Shown: piece by piece, positions 54,701 to 60,814 of the stretch
How positions within the stretch are numbered: the stretch's first letter is position 1
How the letters are laid out: each line of letters starts with the position of its first letter
Translations under genes and position numbers: made by a program
The notes under the pieces: model-generated
What the model saw: only the letters and a program-made list of their open reading frames with translations
Database searches by the model: none
What the model was told of the DNA's origin: nothing
Source of the DNA: an uncultured Saprospiraceae bacterium
GTDB lineage: Bacteria > Bacteroidota > Bacteroidia > Chitinophagales > Saprospiraceae
Direction of reading: 5' to 3'
Assembly (NCBI GenBank): GCA_937995755.1
Contig: CALKJD010000027.1
Location: 1-64,000, forward strand
Length of the DNA stretch: 64,000 bases

Positions 54701-55850
54701 AAGTGAGTATCCAAGGATAGACATGAGTGCCTCTACAGGAGTATATGCATTTGAATCTAATCCAATAGGGATGGATTACGAAGTGAGTGTAATGAAAAAT
54801 GACAACCATACGAATGGAGTAAGTACGTTAGATTTAGTGTTGATCCAACGACATATATTGGCCTTTGCAGATTTAGATAGTCCATACAAAGTAATCGCTG
54901 CGGATATCAATAGAGATGATAAAGTAAGTAGTATAGATGTAGTAGAATTGCGTAAAGTAATTTTAGGTGTACAAGAAGAGTTTAGTCAGAATACGTCATG
55001 GAGATTTGTAGATAGCGGACAGGTGTTTGCAGATATAAGTTCACCATGGCCAGTAGATGAGACAAGGACTATTTCAAGTTTGTCTACGGATATGGAAGCA
55101 GAGGATTTTGTAGCGGTTAAAATCGGAGATGTAAATGCGACAGCTACAGATAATGTATCAGGCGCGAGTACAGAAGTAAGAAGTAGTGAAACGCTTCTAT
55201 TAGAGCTAGAAAGTAGATCGGTAAAAGCAGGAGAGCAGGTGGAGATAACACTAAGTAGTGGTGACTTTACATCGGTATCAGGATTGCAGATGACGGTAGA
55301 GTTTGACGGATTAGCATATACTGATGTATTGAGCAAAGCAATTGTAATAGGCGCACAGAATGTAGGGGTTATCAATGATAAAGTAATTACGATGTCATGG
55401 AATACCAACACAGCGATAACGACAAGTGAAGATTTATTTGTGATCAGAGCAGTGGCTACAAAAGATGGTAACATCAGCGAAATGATCAAAGTAACTGATA
55501 GAGTAATAACACCAGAAGTTTATATAGGGTCAAGTTTAGAAGTACAGAATGTTGAATTAGGAATCAGAGGAGGTAAGGAAGTGGTATTAATCAATGAATT
55601 GATGCAGAATGAGCCTAACCCATTCAAAGAGATGACAACTATAAGCTTCAAGCTAGCGAAAGCAGGCAAAGCAGTATTGACTATAAGAGACGTTACCGGT
55701 AAAGTGTTTAGAAAAGTAAGAGGAGAATATAGCGCAGGAAAGAATACGATAAGTATATCGAAGAGTGAATTAAATGCATCTGGAGTATTATTTTATACCC
55801 TCGATTCAGGAGAATTTAGCGAGACTATGAAAATGATTGTAGTAGAGTAG
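45774..55850 (+). CDS. 3358-residue T9SS surface protein with IgGFc-binding-like, HYR, C-type lectin, dockerin-like and cohesin-like domains
   Basis: The start has an unusually long polar stretch (residues 1-43) before a signal core (LIPILILAASFFSIPNSYAQ, about 45-64). An IgGFc-binding-like domain (about 65-470; GTEFWLMFNQN, GLNQQSATTDAFLGMPADVL) is followed by a Big_1-like Ig domain (about 475-563). Many Cys-containing HYR-like repeats come next (DNC, GTTTNTFVATDSGGNTAECS), interrupted by inserted domains. One insert is a C-type lectin fold (about 850-973; WEAGEPNN, WND). After more Ig-like units come a transthyretin-like piece, a dockerin-like pair (about 3015-3083; LDLVLIQRHILAF, AADINRDDKVSSIDVVELRK), a cohesin-like domain (about 3139-3259) and a T9SS type A sorting domain (about 3272-3358, NEPNPFKEMTTISFKL). 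It is likely a cell-surface adhesin; the ligand is unknown. Confidence 0.9.
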   Translation: MNQFPMGEVSFDTCTFPSPQLSKNTLSSKNLSSRSKKSIFSCQKLIPILILAASFFSIPNSYAQPDNIGTEFWLMFNQNHNGGGTQTLFISGQTATNGVVDIPGIGFNQAFTITPGTVTSIPLPNDVDVITSDIVESKGIHITADDDIAVYGLNQQSATTDAFLGMPADVLGLEYIVLAYNALNSSLGAQFGIVATANSTTVTITPSVTVGIRTAGVPYNIIMNQGEVYQLESDTANEDLTGTIITSSAPIGVFGGAECVNVPFSALYCDHLVEQLPSTDTWGTQFLTSPLATRTGGDIFRILSSVDATDITLNGTVVATLNRGEFHEMDLSSVSYNEISATNPVLLAQYSKGTTADNVTSDPFMMLIPPFEQYSGAATFSTPASGFSVHYVNLVIQDPGVGSVMLDGVVIPAGDFTSIGSSGFSGAQISVTAGVHSIFDPNNFLFGGLIYGFGSADSYGYPSGSLYSPAALVTSMTLSPTSGGSSNTGMQHCVTTTVLDQNDMPLENIRVDFNVTGVNPNTNFVFTDANGEAEYCYTGVNGGDDLITASIGSLSASGTKTWVTTCGLVVDCSAIVDMTVSCRQDLPPVDFTLPMVIDSCGDIILSALTIISGNSGCPNDTLFIDRTYFIQDGVSPVEECMQTFTIISAMDPMFTSFPSDTIVLCGADTAPTSTGMAEGSQECDFSAGDAVVTFADLIVPGACPAESTITRTWTVTDACGRTTMMDQTIMVRDTVAPAMLCQVATIELDALGMATLTTADLDAGSTDACGGPITLSLSMENFTCADVGENDVWLIGEDECGNQDSCMAVVTVEDNIDPVIVCPSDVTLDCAQEYNFSITATDNCNTFPVNEADFTLIGILNGTSYYRSNASFTWAQANADAQANGGNLVSITSMEENDFVAGSFVHIGANDLVLEGTFAWTDGELFGYSNWEAGEPNNLGNEDGVIMLPNGKWNDIPANLNVLPYIFEAPDGPRVLQTMGEESGEFLDLGTHDYTFVATDGSGNTSECSFTVTVQDVDPPVIMCNDDVTVNSDMNLCVAEVEYTMPLVMDNCTIDAEASQAVNEMLVSTSADCIGLAANHHRYFENTLNAEIAISEVNFGIATAGVGQSVTIKIYSIDPADDFIYANLTELASSVVTVPNNINNVIMTEMIAATIPANKNYVLTIETPSTQDFIMGYNTSGETAPTFVGGPAPANCNAIEPTNIDGVLPDHAVILLSDGMAEAMITQTEGLPSGSEFPLGTTTNTFVATDSGGNTAECSFTVTVEDAEAPTFDCTDITVSLDDNGEYFITDDDVFNGMIQNWMDNCAPAPVAFGSGNRTITCDDLVDGTFEFFFGGRDAIGSDYNEMLCTATITVRETMAPMAVCQDITIQLDAAGMAMIEASDIDGGSSDDCGGVTIAADITEFTCDDVGDNMVVLTVTDLSDNTSTCMANVTIEDNVPPMAMCQDVTVSLDENGEATIAGGTVTMVTGVELGAVSQLPSDIISSVCGPVATAATICDCPDGYVATGVEGLESTDFGGLVGEFNIICRQLLPSGNLGATSMVTCTNGTANTTTVMGPISTTGDNVLVAGQSRIGCAINAITVYSAPMTQVLAGNNTPNTEVGSLEGIPGGGVRPLRTAPNNNVIVGMQTFDNQGNPSFTTGVAWRYAPIEEVLVQSAGEFEINSGSTDNCGEVTFTVTQSEFSCEDLIDGQVSTDVEVTLIVTDGSGNVSNCTSTVTVMDDIAPLITCPGTTTVNLEAGACDYVVHYIVEASDNCGLVADAEGNEITQTAGLPSGSVFERGTTTNTFEVIDASGNLSTCSFDVVVLEFPNPVTALSCNGNLNISLDHNCEAYIGADQILEGGGYGCYDDYEVTISGVTGQTILSPGTYSVTITDPDTGNSCWSEVTVEDKLEPTLVCSDCPPGSIMPIELPFTGTLDANSPTWTRPFGQVGACNPSGVGVGVSYSTHEFLVLTGADSDFEVVTFMGDSFMAIYEGSFDPTMPCMNMVTNNDDSVGLLSQFDVMLESNTQYILVVTTYEPGTYGDYVVELETEAELIVAPLECIFKCFDEAAILAGVQSVPSAVAMDNCTANLPVTYTDVVRDGETCGSRVITRTFSIMGSNGLVLTSCVAEYQLFPAQFSDFITPPAVVSLPCGSGTSPEEIEAYFDNKIDTDGDGIPDTDINPTNDINDPNCNLSVIENNEGTSFGYITYPSLGCDGNTHLQAVDNNMCGFYTTYSDQEIPTCGASCGSSNKKVIRTWTILDWCNADTAPFIYIQVIESADNEAPTIELVDDFGVSVNPWNCLGEFSLPAPTLMHDLCSTELSYTVSGPAGTTLLAPNTTSNPSDNWIVFGAPKGIVPFTYIVSDCCGNTSSAELKVNVYDTTPPVPVATENIIINLTTSGQLDSDGNAQGFAKLYNTSVDKGSYDGCSDVRIEIRREESPVACGYTGNSTYATNDDFPNAGDTNPTRADYDPDNGEYVKFCCADIPDVDPVTGVEYGLIPVRMRVFDDGNMNGILGDWVDADNDGVQDAGEYDNFNETWVTVRVEGKAIASIVCPPDVTLACDMDYTDPAMIGTATTLALCGSESVDVTFNPQLDACGVGFVIATYTVVGSSNPVISCNQRIDIENPYPSFDPADINFPRSLPTNATQQISCTDALTYAAPTWTAGACDFIGYTEEVDTFFFEVDPNTGAPNDACFKILRRFTVIDWCVYDATNGQDGLYYGSQTIKITDRDAPVLNNCVAQMFEVDGECVRTSTVLTNNATDSGNCSSDWLKWQVFVDTWGDNVIDYEYSSFLPSNDSNITNDTNGNGINDKYLAPTNSGEDVSITVSEVIESSMFNHVVTWKVTDGCGNVASCTTTFMVVDKKAPTPYCVSLSTALMENSQAVELWAIDFDLGAFDNCTAQEHLRFTFSNTAPEDDSSYDASQRSSAMSFGTAGEIPVNVYVWDEKGNVDFCTVVLTVIDNGGSGLRVSGMAATELGDGVEDAEVLVEANLSEYPRIDMSASTGVYAFESNPIGMDYEVSVMKNDNHTNGVSTLDLVLIQRHILAFADLDSPYKVIAADINRDDKVSSIDVVELRKVILGVQEEFSQNTSWRFVDSGQVFADISSPWPVDETRTISSLSTDMEAEDFVAVKIGDVNATATDNVSGASTEVRSSETLLLELESRSVKAGEQVEITLSSGDFTSVSGLQMTVEFDGLAYTDVLSKAIVIGAQNVGVINDKVITMSWNTNTAITTSEDLFVIRAVATKDGNISEMIKVTDRVITPEVYIGSSLEVQNVELGIRGGKEVVLINELMQNEPNPFKEMTTISFKLAKAGKAVLTIRDVTGKVFRKVRGEYSAGKNTISISKSELNASGVLFYTLDSGEFSETMKMIVVE

Positions 55851-55876
55851 AAGTAGAAAAGCTTTATTTTAAATAT

Positions 55877-55914
55877 AAAAATCCCATCCAATGAAAGTTG
55901 GATGGGATTTTTTT
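55877..55914 (+). terminator. rho-independent terminator of the giant gene
   Basis: AAATCCCATCCAA pairs exactly with TTGGATGGGATTT around a 6-base loop, followed by a T-run. It starts about 30 bases after the stop. Confidence 0.9.
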
Positions 55915-55980
55915 AATTATTTAAATTTAGTTTTTGTCAACAGTAACATTACTAATAAAGCGAATTAGTCACTGTAAACA

Positions 55981-56319
55981 TTAACATTGTAAAGTATCTA
56001 TAGAGTCCTTTGCTTCTTCTACTGACATTTCGAATTCGTCGCCATATCCGTTTTCTCTATAACATGCTTCTAATCCTTCTAGCGCAGTAATATAGTCTAA
56101 GAAGGCAGTTTTGTAAGCGTTGCAGTTTTCAGGGGTTGGATCATTTGCGAAAGCTATGCTTGCAATATTGATTGCGTCCAGTTCATCTTCAAAGGCTATT
56201 GAAAAATTAATGTTGCAGTCTTCGATATCATCCTTGTCATCTCCACAAGAAGTGAAGCTTAAAATAGAGATAGAAAAGAAAAAATACAGTAATAGTTTGG
56301 TGGGGTTTAATGTTTTCAT
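55981..56319 (-). CDS. small lipoprotein of unknown function
   Basis: A 112-residue lipoprotein. The N-terminus (MKTLNPTKLLLYFFFSISIL then SFTSC) has a lipobox with Cys at about residue 25. The mature part is acidic and helical, with Cys at CN (two sites), C-YREN and a final Cys (TLQC). It has no recognised domain. It is convergent with the giant gene and lies 184 bases upstream of the AI-2E-family gene region. It could be surface-exposed, as many Bacteroidota lipoproteins are; the acidic CGDDKDDIEDC start after the lipid Cys resembles export signals of surface lipoproteins. Confidence 0.78.
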   Translation of the reverse strand: MKTLNPTKLLLYFFFSISILSFTSCGDDKDDIEDCNINFSIAFEDELDAINIASIAFANDPTPENCNAYKTAFLDYITALEGLEACYRENGYGDEFEMSVEEAKDSIDTLQC

Positions 56320-56503
56320 TTGGGTAAATTTTTTAGGTGATTCCCAAAACAGTAGAAATGGTTTTTTATTGTTATGGGTAGAATAATTGAATCATTAAAA
56401 TTAATTTTTAATTTTAATAACATCAAGTATTTGAGACTAATGATATTGATGTTTTTGTTTCTCGACTTCAGTTGGTTTGTTGGGATTAGTATTTTTTTAG
56501 ATT

Positions 56504-57586
56504 TTAACTGTCTGCCATTTTTTTAAACTTTCCTGCTTTGTCTGCCACTTCACTACTCATCAATACCGCGATGGGTTGGGTGGATTCAAATTGACTTAAT
56601 ATGATGCGTGCAACACCTATGATAGGAAGCGCAAGTATAATTCCGCCCACACCCCACATGCTTCCAAAAAAGACTAAAGATAGTACAGCAAATAATGGAT
56701 TGACATTAACTTTGTCACCTACTATTTTTGGTGTGATTACATTACCTTCTAAGAACTGAATGACGGCATAATAAATTACTATAGCTATAGGCTGCCAATT
56801 GTGGTCGGCTGTGGCTAACGCAAACAAAAAAGGCAGTAGTCCGCCAAGTGCTGTACCCACATAAGGTATCACCGCTAATAAGCCAGCTAATGTTCCCCAG
56901 AATAAAGGGTATTCAATTCCGATCAGCCATAAACCTAGGCTATTAAGTATGGACAAAAGGATAATTACAATAGCTAATCCTCCTATATAAGCTTGAACAA
57001 TTTCTTTAATTTTAGTAAGAGTCTCTCTTATGTTTGGTCTCAATTGCTTTTCGAATTGAAAGACAATAAAGTTTCTAATACTTCTTCTGTAGTATAGAAT
57101 CAAGAAGGAGTAAATAAAAGTAAGAGCTAATGAAACGGCTACTGAAGATGAGGAAATAAAACCTTGTCCAAGTATTCCTAACGGTTCTTTTAGTGAGGAT
57201 AAAGAAGTAGATTCTGTCAGAGCATTTCGGTTGATTTTTAGAAACGGAATTTCATTGCTTACCCAGCTTAATGCTTTGTCTACTCCAGTTTGCATATTGT
57301 TTTTGATCTCTGGAAGAGATTCCACAATGCTACTCATCTGCGTGGTGAATAGATAGGCTATAAGAGATAAGGGGAGTAAGACGCTCAGGAAGCTTAGAGA
57401 GATAGATATGGGCTTAAATTTTACGATCTTTATTAATCGTTTATCTATTGGGTACAAGTAAACAGCCAATAACACTCCAAAGATAAATGGAACAATGATG
57501 GATGATCCTATATACATAAGAAATCCCACTCCAAGTATCACAAAAAGAGCATATGCAAGGTTTTGTAAAGTAGTGTTGACAGTCAT
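56504..57586 (-). CDS. AI-2E-family permease (TqsA/PerM-like)
   Basis: A 360-residue inner-membrane protein with about eight hydrophobic segments. The N-terminal pair of helices (VILGVGFLMYIGSSIIVPFI then FGVLLAVYLYP), the soluble middle (about residues 90-140) and the C-terminal PYVGTALGGLLPFLFALAT and VGGIILALPIIGVARIILSQ are typical of the AI-2E (PF01594) family. Members have been linked to autoinducer or sodium/proton transport; the substrate is uncertain. It opens the stress-type block that continues to the window end. Upstream bases 57587-57835 hold no gene. Confidence 0.9.
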   Translation of the reverse strand: MTVNTTLQNLAYALFVILGVGFLMYIGSSIIVPFIFGVLLAVYLYPIDKRLIKIVKFKPISISLSFLSVLLPLSLIAYLFTTQMSSIVESLPEIKNNMQTGVDKALSWVSNEIPFLKINRNALTESTSLSSLKEPLGILGQGFISSSSVAVSLALTFIYSFLILYYRRSIRNFIVFQFEKQLRPNIRETLTKIKEIVQAYIGGLAIVIILLSILNSLGLWLIGIEYPLFWGTLAGLLAVIPYVGTALGGLLPFLFALATADHNWQPIAIVIYYAVIQFLEGNVITPKIVGDKVNVNPLFAVLSLVFFGSMWGVGGIILALPIIGVARIILSQFESTQPIAVLMSSEVADKAGKFKKMADS

Positions 57587-57835
57587 GTTATTGCTTTAGT
57601 TTGTTTTGAGTATTTCGACCAAGATATGTATAATAAGTATCAATAGTAATAGAGATAAATAATCTATGATGTCAATTGATATGTAATATCAGTTGACCCA
57701 AAACTATATTGTCGCTTATTGTGATCTTATGTCTTATTGCTGCACTGGATAGTTGTGCTGTGTTGGTGTAGATTATAGATACTACTAGACGATAAGGATT
57801 TATTAGGCTAGGAAAGTTCAATTCAAAATTGGTAT
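57587..57835. other. intergenic region upstream of the permease gene
   Basis: No gene or clear promoter box is seen here; together with the hairpin that follows it makes a gap of about 310 bases. Confidence 0.35.
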
Positions 57836-57879
57836 AAAGTCACCTCATAAGTATAGCGAGATATCTTATAAGGTGACTT
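57836..57879 (-). terminator. hairpin terminator of csbD-like gene
   Basis: AAGTCACCTCATAAG pairs with CTTATAAGGTGACTT (one mismatch) around a 13-base loop, 17 bases after the csbD stop on the minus strand. The T-run is short, so it is a moderate terminator. Confidence 0.55.
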
Positions 57880-57895
57880 GCTGTTGCTGATAGTA

Positions 57896-58087
57896 CTAGA
57901 ATTTATCAATAAAGTCTTTAACTTCCTCTTTTGTTTTTCCCATCAAAATTTGAAGCCTTCCCAGTAATTCATCTTCCTGTCCTTCTTGGTAGGCAAGATC
58001 TTCATCGGATGCCTCTGCAAACTCTTGCTTTATAGATCCTTTTATTACGTTCCAGTTTCCTTTGATTTTATCTGTTATTGCGCTCAT
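57896..58087 (-). CDS. CsbD-family stress protein
   Basis: A 63-residue protein. The CsbD pattern is visible: ITDKIKGNWNVIKGSIKQEF, DEDLAYQEGQEDELLGRLQI and GKTKEEVKDFID. CsbD proteins are small, abundant, general-stress proteins of unknown mechanism. The frame is open to an ATG at 58195, but the extra 36 residues are unlike the family; the ATG at 58087 (MSAITDKIKG) is chosen. It sits downstream of two membrane-associated genes on the same strand. Confidence 0.9.
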   Translation of the reverse strand: MSAITDKIKGNWNVIKGSIKQEFAEASDEDLAYQEGQEDELLGRLQILMGKTKEEVKDFIDKF

Positions 58088-58158
58088 GGTTATAATGTTT
58101 ATGTGATTAAAAAATGTTTGTGATATGTATGAGTTGATAATTGTACTATATATTAGTT

Positions 58159-58416
58159 TTAGTCTTTTAGTATATTTCTTATCTTCAAAATCCATTCGCC
58201 TATTAAGGCATATAATCCTGAAGTGGTAAAATTGCTTTTGTTGGCTAGCCTACGAAAGGTAGTTGCAATTGCTAATGGGATTTCATCGACTTTGTATCCA
58301 ATGTCAGGCATGAGGTAAGAAGATAGATCTAGATTGCTGAGGTTTTGAGTTAAAAGCTCCTTGGCTATTTCATTTCTTCTTAATAAGTAGGCCTTACGTT
58401 CTTCTATTGAGTTCAT
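58159..58416 (-). CDS. small helical protein of unknown function
   Basis: An 85-residue protein that I do not recognise. It opens MNSIEERKAYLLRRNEIAKE and ends GEWILKIRNILKD, all predicted helix, with a central ATTFRRLANKSNFTTSGLYA. It lies 3 bases downstream of the holin-like gene and was probably co-transcribed with it and csbD. The length and position are similar to the small YqjK-type partners of YqjE proteins in other phyla, but similarity is not convincing. Confidence 0.68.
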   Translation of the reverse strand: MNSIEERKAYLLRRNEIAKELLTQNLSNLDLSSYLMPDIGYKVDEIPLAIATTFRRLANKSNFTTSGLYALIGEWILKIRNILKD

Positions 58417-58419
58417 GGT

Positions 58420-58770
58420 CTATATGTTTTTTAAAATAAGATTGTTAAAGAATCTTATCATTGGTTTTTTGATTAATATGCCTCTCAATAAGTATAAGCA
58501 TATAGCTAGTACTATCATAAATCCTACAGTGGCTAAAATTGCCATAGGATACGAGGCAAATATTTTTGCTAGAGTCACAATAGCCAATACAGCCAATAGT
58601 ACGAATACGATGAAACCAATAAGAGACAGTAGGGCACCAATAATTATTTTACTCAGGATGTCGCCACTCTTTTCTAAAATCTCTATTTTTTTAAGCTCAA
58701 TAGTATTCGCAACTATTTCATCTAAGTATTCTTTATTTTCTCCTATATCCCTTAGTAGCTTACTTTTCAT
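58420..58770 (-). CDS. holin-superfamily-III / YqjE-like membrane protein
   Basis: A 116-residue protein with an N-terminal helix (MKSKLLRDIGENKEYLDEIV) and two adjacent hydrophobic segments (about residues 42-65 and 72-95: IIGALLSLIGFIVFVLLAVL then MAILATVGFMIVLAICLYLL). This is the plan of Phage_holin_3_6/YqjE proteins, which in spite of the name are usually chromosomal envelope-stress proteins. No phage gene is nearby, so I do not infer a prophage. A terminator lies between it and the upstream ytxH gene, so it starts its own unit. Confidence 0.82.
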   Translation of the reverse strand: MKSKLLRDIGENKEYLDEIVANTIELKKIEILEKSGDILSKIIIGALLSLIGFIVFVLLAVLAIVTLAKIFASYPMAILATVGFMIVLAICLYLLRGILIKKPMIRFFNNLILKNI

Positions 58771-58811
58771 TGGTTGTTCGATTTTAGAAGTTGTGGCTGT
58801 GATGAATTAAT

Positions 58812-58850
58812 AAAAAAAGCACTATCCAGATTTTCCAAATAGTGCTTTTT
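58812..58850 (-). terminator. rho-independent terminator of the ytxH-like gene
   Basis: AAAAGCACTAT pairs with ATAGTGCTTTT around a 13-base loop, with a T-run of seven on the minus strand, about 20 bases after the stop. Confidence 0.88.
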
Positions 58851-58870
58851 ACTTTTTGGAGTGTATTGTT

Positions 58871-59227
58871 TTACGACTTCATTCCATTTTCTATCGCTTG
58901 TTGTGCTTTAGAAGCACCTAATTTCAAGTCGCTTATTTTGTCACTAGCTGATGCCAATGCAGCATTTGATTTTTCTTGAAATGTTTCTTTGATTTCTGAC
59001 ATTTTCGTCGACGCTAGATCAAGGGCATCTTGAGATTTAGCTTTAACATCATTAGCTAATGTTTTAGCCTTTTCAGTAGTATCGTTGGCAAATTTATTTG
59101 TTTTTTTAGAAATGTCTTTTCTTAGTTTTTTACCTGCTGGAGTTTGTAAGTAATAAGTTGCTGCAGCACCTGCAAGTGCTCCGGCTATTAACAATAATCC
59201 ATTTTTATTTCTTTTAGTCGTATCCAT
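58871..59227 (-). CDS. YtxH-domain protein
   Basis: A 118-residue protein. One N-terminal hydrophobic segment (NGLLLIAGALAGAAATYYLQ, about residues 8-27) is followed by TPAGKKLRKDISKKTNKFAN and a long Ala/Lys-rich helix to the end. The signature GxxxGAxxxxLxTPxxGKKxR is that of YtxH, a small general-stress-related membrane protein family. It has its own terminator and lies directly downstream of an ECF sigma factor gene on the same strand (about 103 bases), which may control it. Confidence 0.85.
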   Translation of the reverse strand: MDTTKRNKNGLLLIAGALAGAAATYYLQTPAGKKLRKDISKKTNKFANDTTEKAKTLANDVKAKSQDALDLASTKMSEIKETFQEKSNAALASASDKISDLKLGASKAQQAIENGMKS

Positions 59228-59330
59228 CTCTGCTTGATTTTTAATGTGTTAATAAATATTATGTATTCTTCTTACTTATTGTAAGTGTAATTGTTCGGTA
59301 TGATCGATTTAAATAATCGATTTGTTTGTT

Positions 59331-59846
59331 CTATGCAGCACCTATTCCTCTAGCTTTAAGCGCAGTTTTTAGTTTCGTTCTGGCGAAGTTAATTCTAGAT
59401 TTTACTGTACCAATAGGGATGTTAAGAGATTCTGATATCTCATTATATTGATAGCCATTGACGTGCATGATGAACGGCATTCTACTCTTGTAGCTCAGTT
59501 CACTGATGCAATCTTTGATCTCTTTAATTCTCATATTAGACAATGCATTGTTGGCAAGCGTGTTTTTTGACTCGATGTAATTAGTAAAGTCTTCTATAGG
59601 TTTGTTTACTACGCCTCTTTTCTTCTTTTTGTTATATCCAGTAATGAATGTGTTTTTAAGAATAGTAAAAGACCAACTTTTGAAGCTTGTGCCAGGTCTA
59701 AATGTGTGCATAGCTCTAAATGCTTTCATAGCAGTCTCTTGTACTAAGTCCTCTGCTGCTGATACATCATTAGTAAGTTTTCTAGCGAAATTCTTTAATG
59801 CTGTATAATTATCTGAGTAATAAGTATTGAATTGTGATTCTGTCAT
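59331..59846 (-). CDS. ECF-type RNA polymerase sigma factor without adjacent anti-sigma
   Basis: A 171-residue sigma factor. Region 2 shows DLVQETAMKAFRAMHTFRPG then SFKSWSFTILKNTFITGYNK; region 4 shows HVNGYQYNEISESLNIPIGT then VKSRINFARTKLK. The frame is open to an ATG at 59951, but the family starts at MTESQFNTYYSDNYTALKNF, so the ATG at 59846 is chosen. There is no anti-sigma or envelope-spanning gene next to it, unlike the other two sigma genes in this window. It resembles the stress-type ECF sigma factors often found beside YtxH and CsbD genes. Control is unknown. Confidence 0.92.
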   Translation of the reverse strand: MTESQFNTYYSDNYTALKNFARKLTNDVSAAEDLVQETAMKAFRAMHTFRPGTSFKSWSFTILKNTFITGYNKKKKRGVVNKPIEDFTNYIESKNTLANNALSNMRIKEIKDCISELSYKSRMPFIMHVNGYQYNEISESLNIPIGTVKSRINFARTKLKTALKARGIGAA

Positions 59847-60048
59847 GATTGTTATATTTTGATTAGCTTGTTTGATTAGTATAACCTCACAATCACTACA
59901 TTTGTTCATAAAAGACACAAAATAGTTTAATGGTATATGTATAATAAACACAATATTTTGTATAAATAGTTGATAGTTAGCTATTTATGCTTTTGTGAAT
60001 TTTTATTAAAAAAATGATTATAATATTCTATTGTTGATTATTGGACAT

Positions 60049-60085
60049 AAAAAAGCCTCATTCAAACAATGAATGAGGCTTTTTT
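60049..60085. terminator. rho-independent terminator, bidirectional
   Basis: A 15-bp perfect stem (AAAAAAGCCTCATTC at 60049-60063, GAATGAGGCTTTTTT at 60071-60085) with a 7-base loop. The A- and T-runs make it work on both strands; it lies 39 bases after the stop of the minus-strand XRE gene at 60125. Confidence 0.9.
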
Positions 60086-60124
60086 ATAGTGTGATTTTGA
60101 AGGTGTGTACCTTATATTCACATT

Positions 60125-60652
60125 TTAGTTGCTTTGTGCTTGCTTTGAATTGCTGATCGCTTTTATAACAGTTTCGTTGTATGCTAGCAAGTGCTCCATC
60201 AATTGGATAAAATTGTCAATATCAAAAGTCAGTTTTTCTTGATCAGGGGAAGCATTGATAATTGCACTCTTTTTAAAACTATAAAAAGCTTTAAACCCCT
60301 CTAAGACCTTTCTAATCTTTACGGATTTACTTACAAACTCAGCTATATTAGCATTATCTTCGATTTCCAATGTTTGTGAGTTATTTGGATCGGATTTGAA
60401 TTCTTCTGTAGCAAAAGTGGGGTAATCTTGGTTTTCTTGTAATTTCTCTTCTATAAGACTTCTTACGCTAATATCGAATAGTCTAGCTAATTCTAAAATG
60501 ATACGAAGTCTCGGTTCTACGTTTTTACTTTCGTAAGCAGCAATATTGGATCTTTTAATCCCTAGTTTGATGGCTAGTTCTTCTTGGTTGTACTTACTTT
60601 TTTTGCGCAGGTACCTTATATTATGTGCAAGTATTGTTGTAGTATCTGACAT
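60125..60652 (-). CDS. XRE-type helix-turn-helix regulator
   Basis: A 175-residue DNA-binding protein. The N-terminal HTH_3 domain reads LRKKSKYNQEELAIKLGIKR then SNIAAYESKNVEP (about residues 14-46). Its C-terminal half (about 95-165) shares a pattern with the divergent neighbour: ILEGFKAFYSFKKSA against ILEGYQTFYDLQRES, then a helix rich in Leu. The two genes are paralogues in opposite orientation with a palindromic region between them. No ligand domain is recognised. It is probably a regulator of one or both genes or of the stress block around them. Confidence 0.9.
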   Translation of the reverse strand: MSDTTTILAHNIRYLRKKSKYNQEELAIKLGIKRSNIAAYESKNVEPRLRIILELARLFDISVRSLIEEKLQENQDYPTFATEEFKSDPNNSQTLEIEDNANIAEFVSKSVKIRKVLEGFKAFYSFKKSAIINASPDQEKLTFDIDNFIQLMEHLLAYNETVIKAISNSKQAQSN

Positions 60653-60743
60653 GGTGTTGAGTATTATATTCTATATTCAGTCTTATTACTAGATTTAATT
60701 TGATTATGTTCGCTTTGAACTCAATAGTAATAGTTAATATTAA

Positions 60744-60775
60744 TGCAATGTTAATAATAATAACATTTTATTGCA
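60744..60775. promoter_or_regulatory. palindromic operator-like site between the divergent XRE genes
   Basis: TGCAATGTTA (60744-60753) is mirrored by TAACATT (60761-60767), with TTGCA (60771-60775) matching the outer TGCAA. The site is AT-rich, 40 bases before the right-hand XRE start, and could be an operator for either regulator. Confidence 0.5.
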
Positions 60776-60814
60776 AGATTTTAGTTCTATTTATACACAA
60801 ATGATATTTTACTA

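Noticed and set aside
46368-55489. Several open frames of 60-170 residues on the minus strand inside the giant gene.
   Set aside because: They are by-products of the A-ending codon use and repeat composition of the real gene on the plus strand; none has a recognisable domain.
58420-58770. Holin-like protein as a sign of a prophage.
   Set aside because: The family is mostly chromosomal YqjE-like, and no other phage gene is present.
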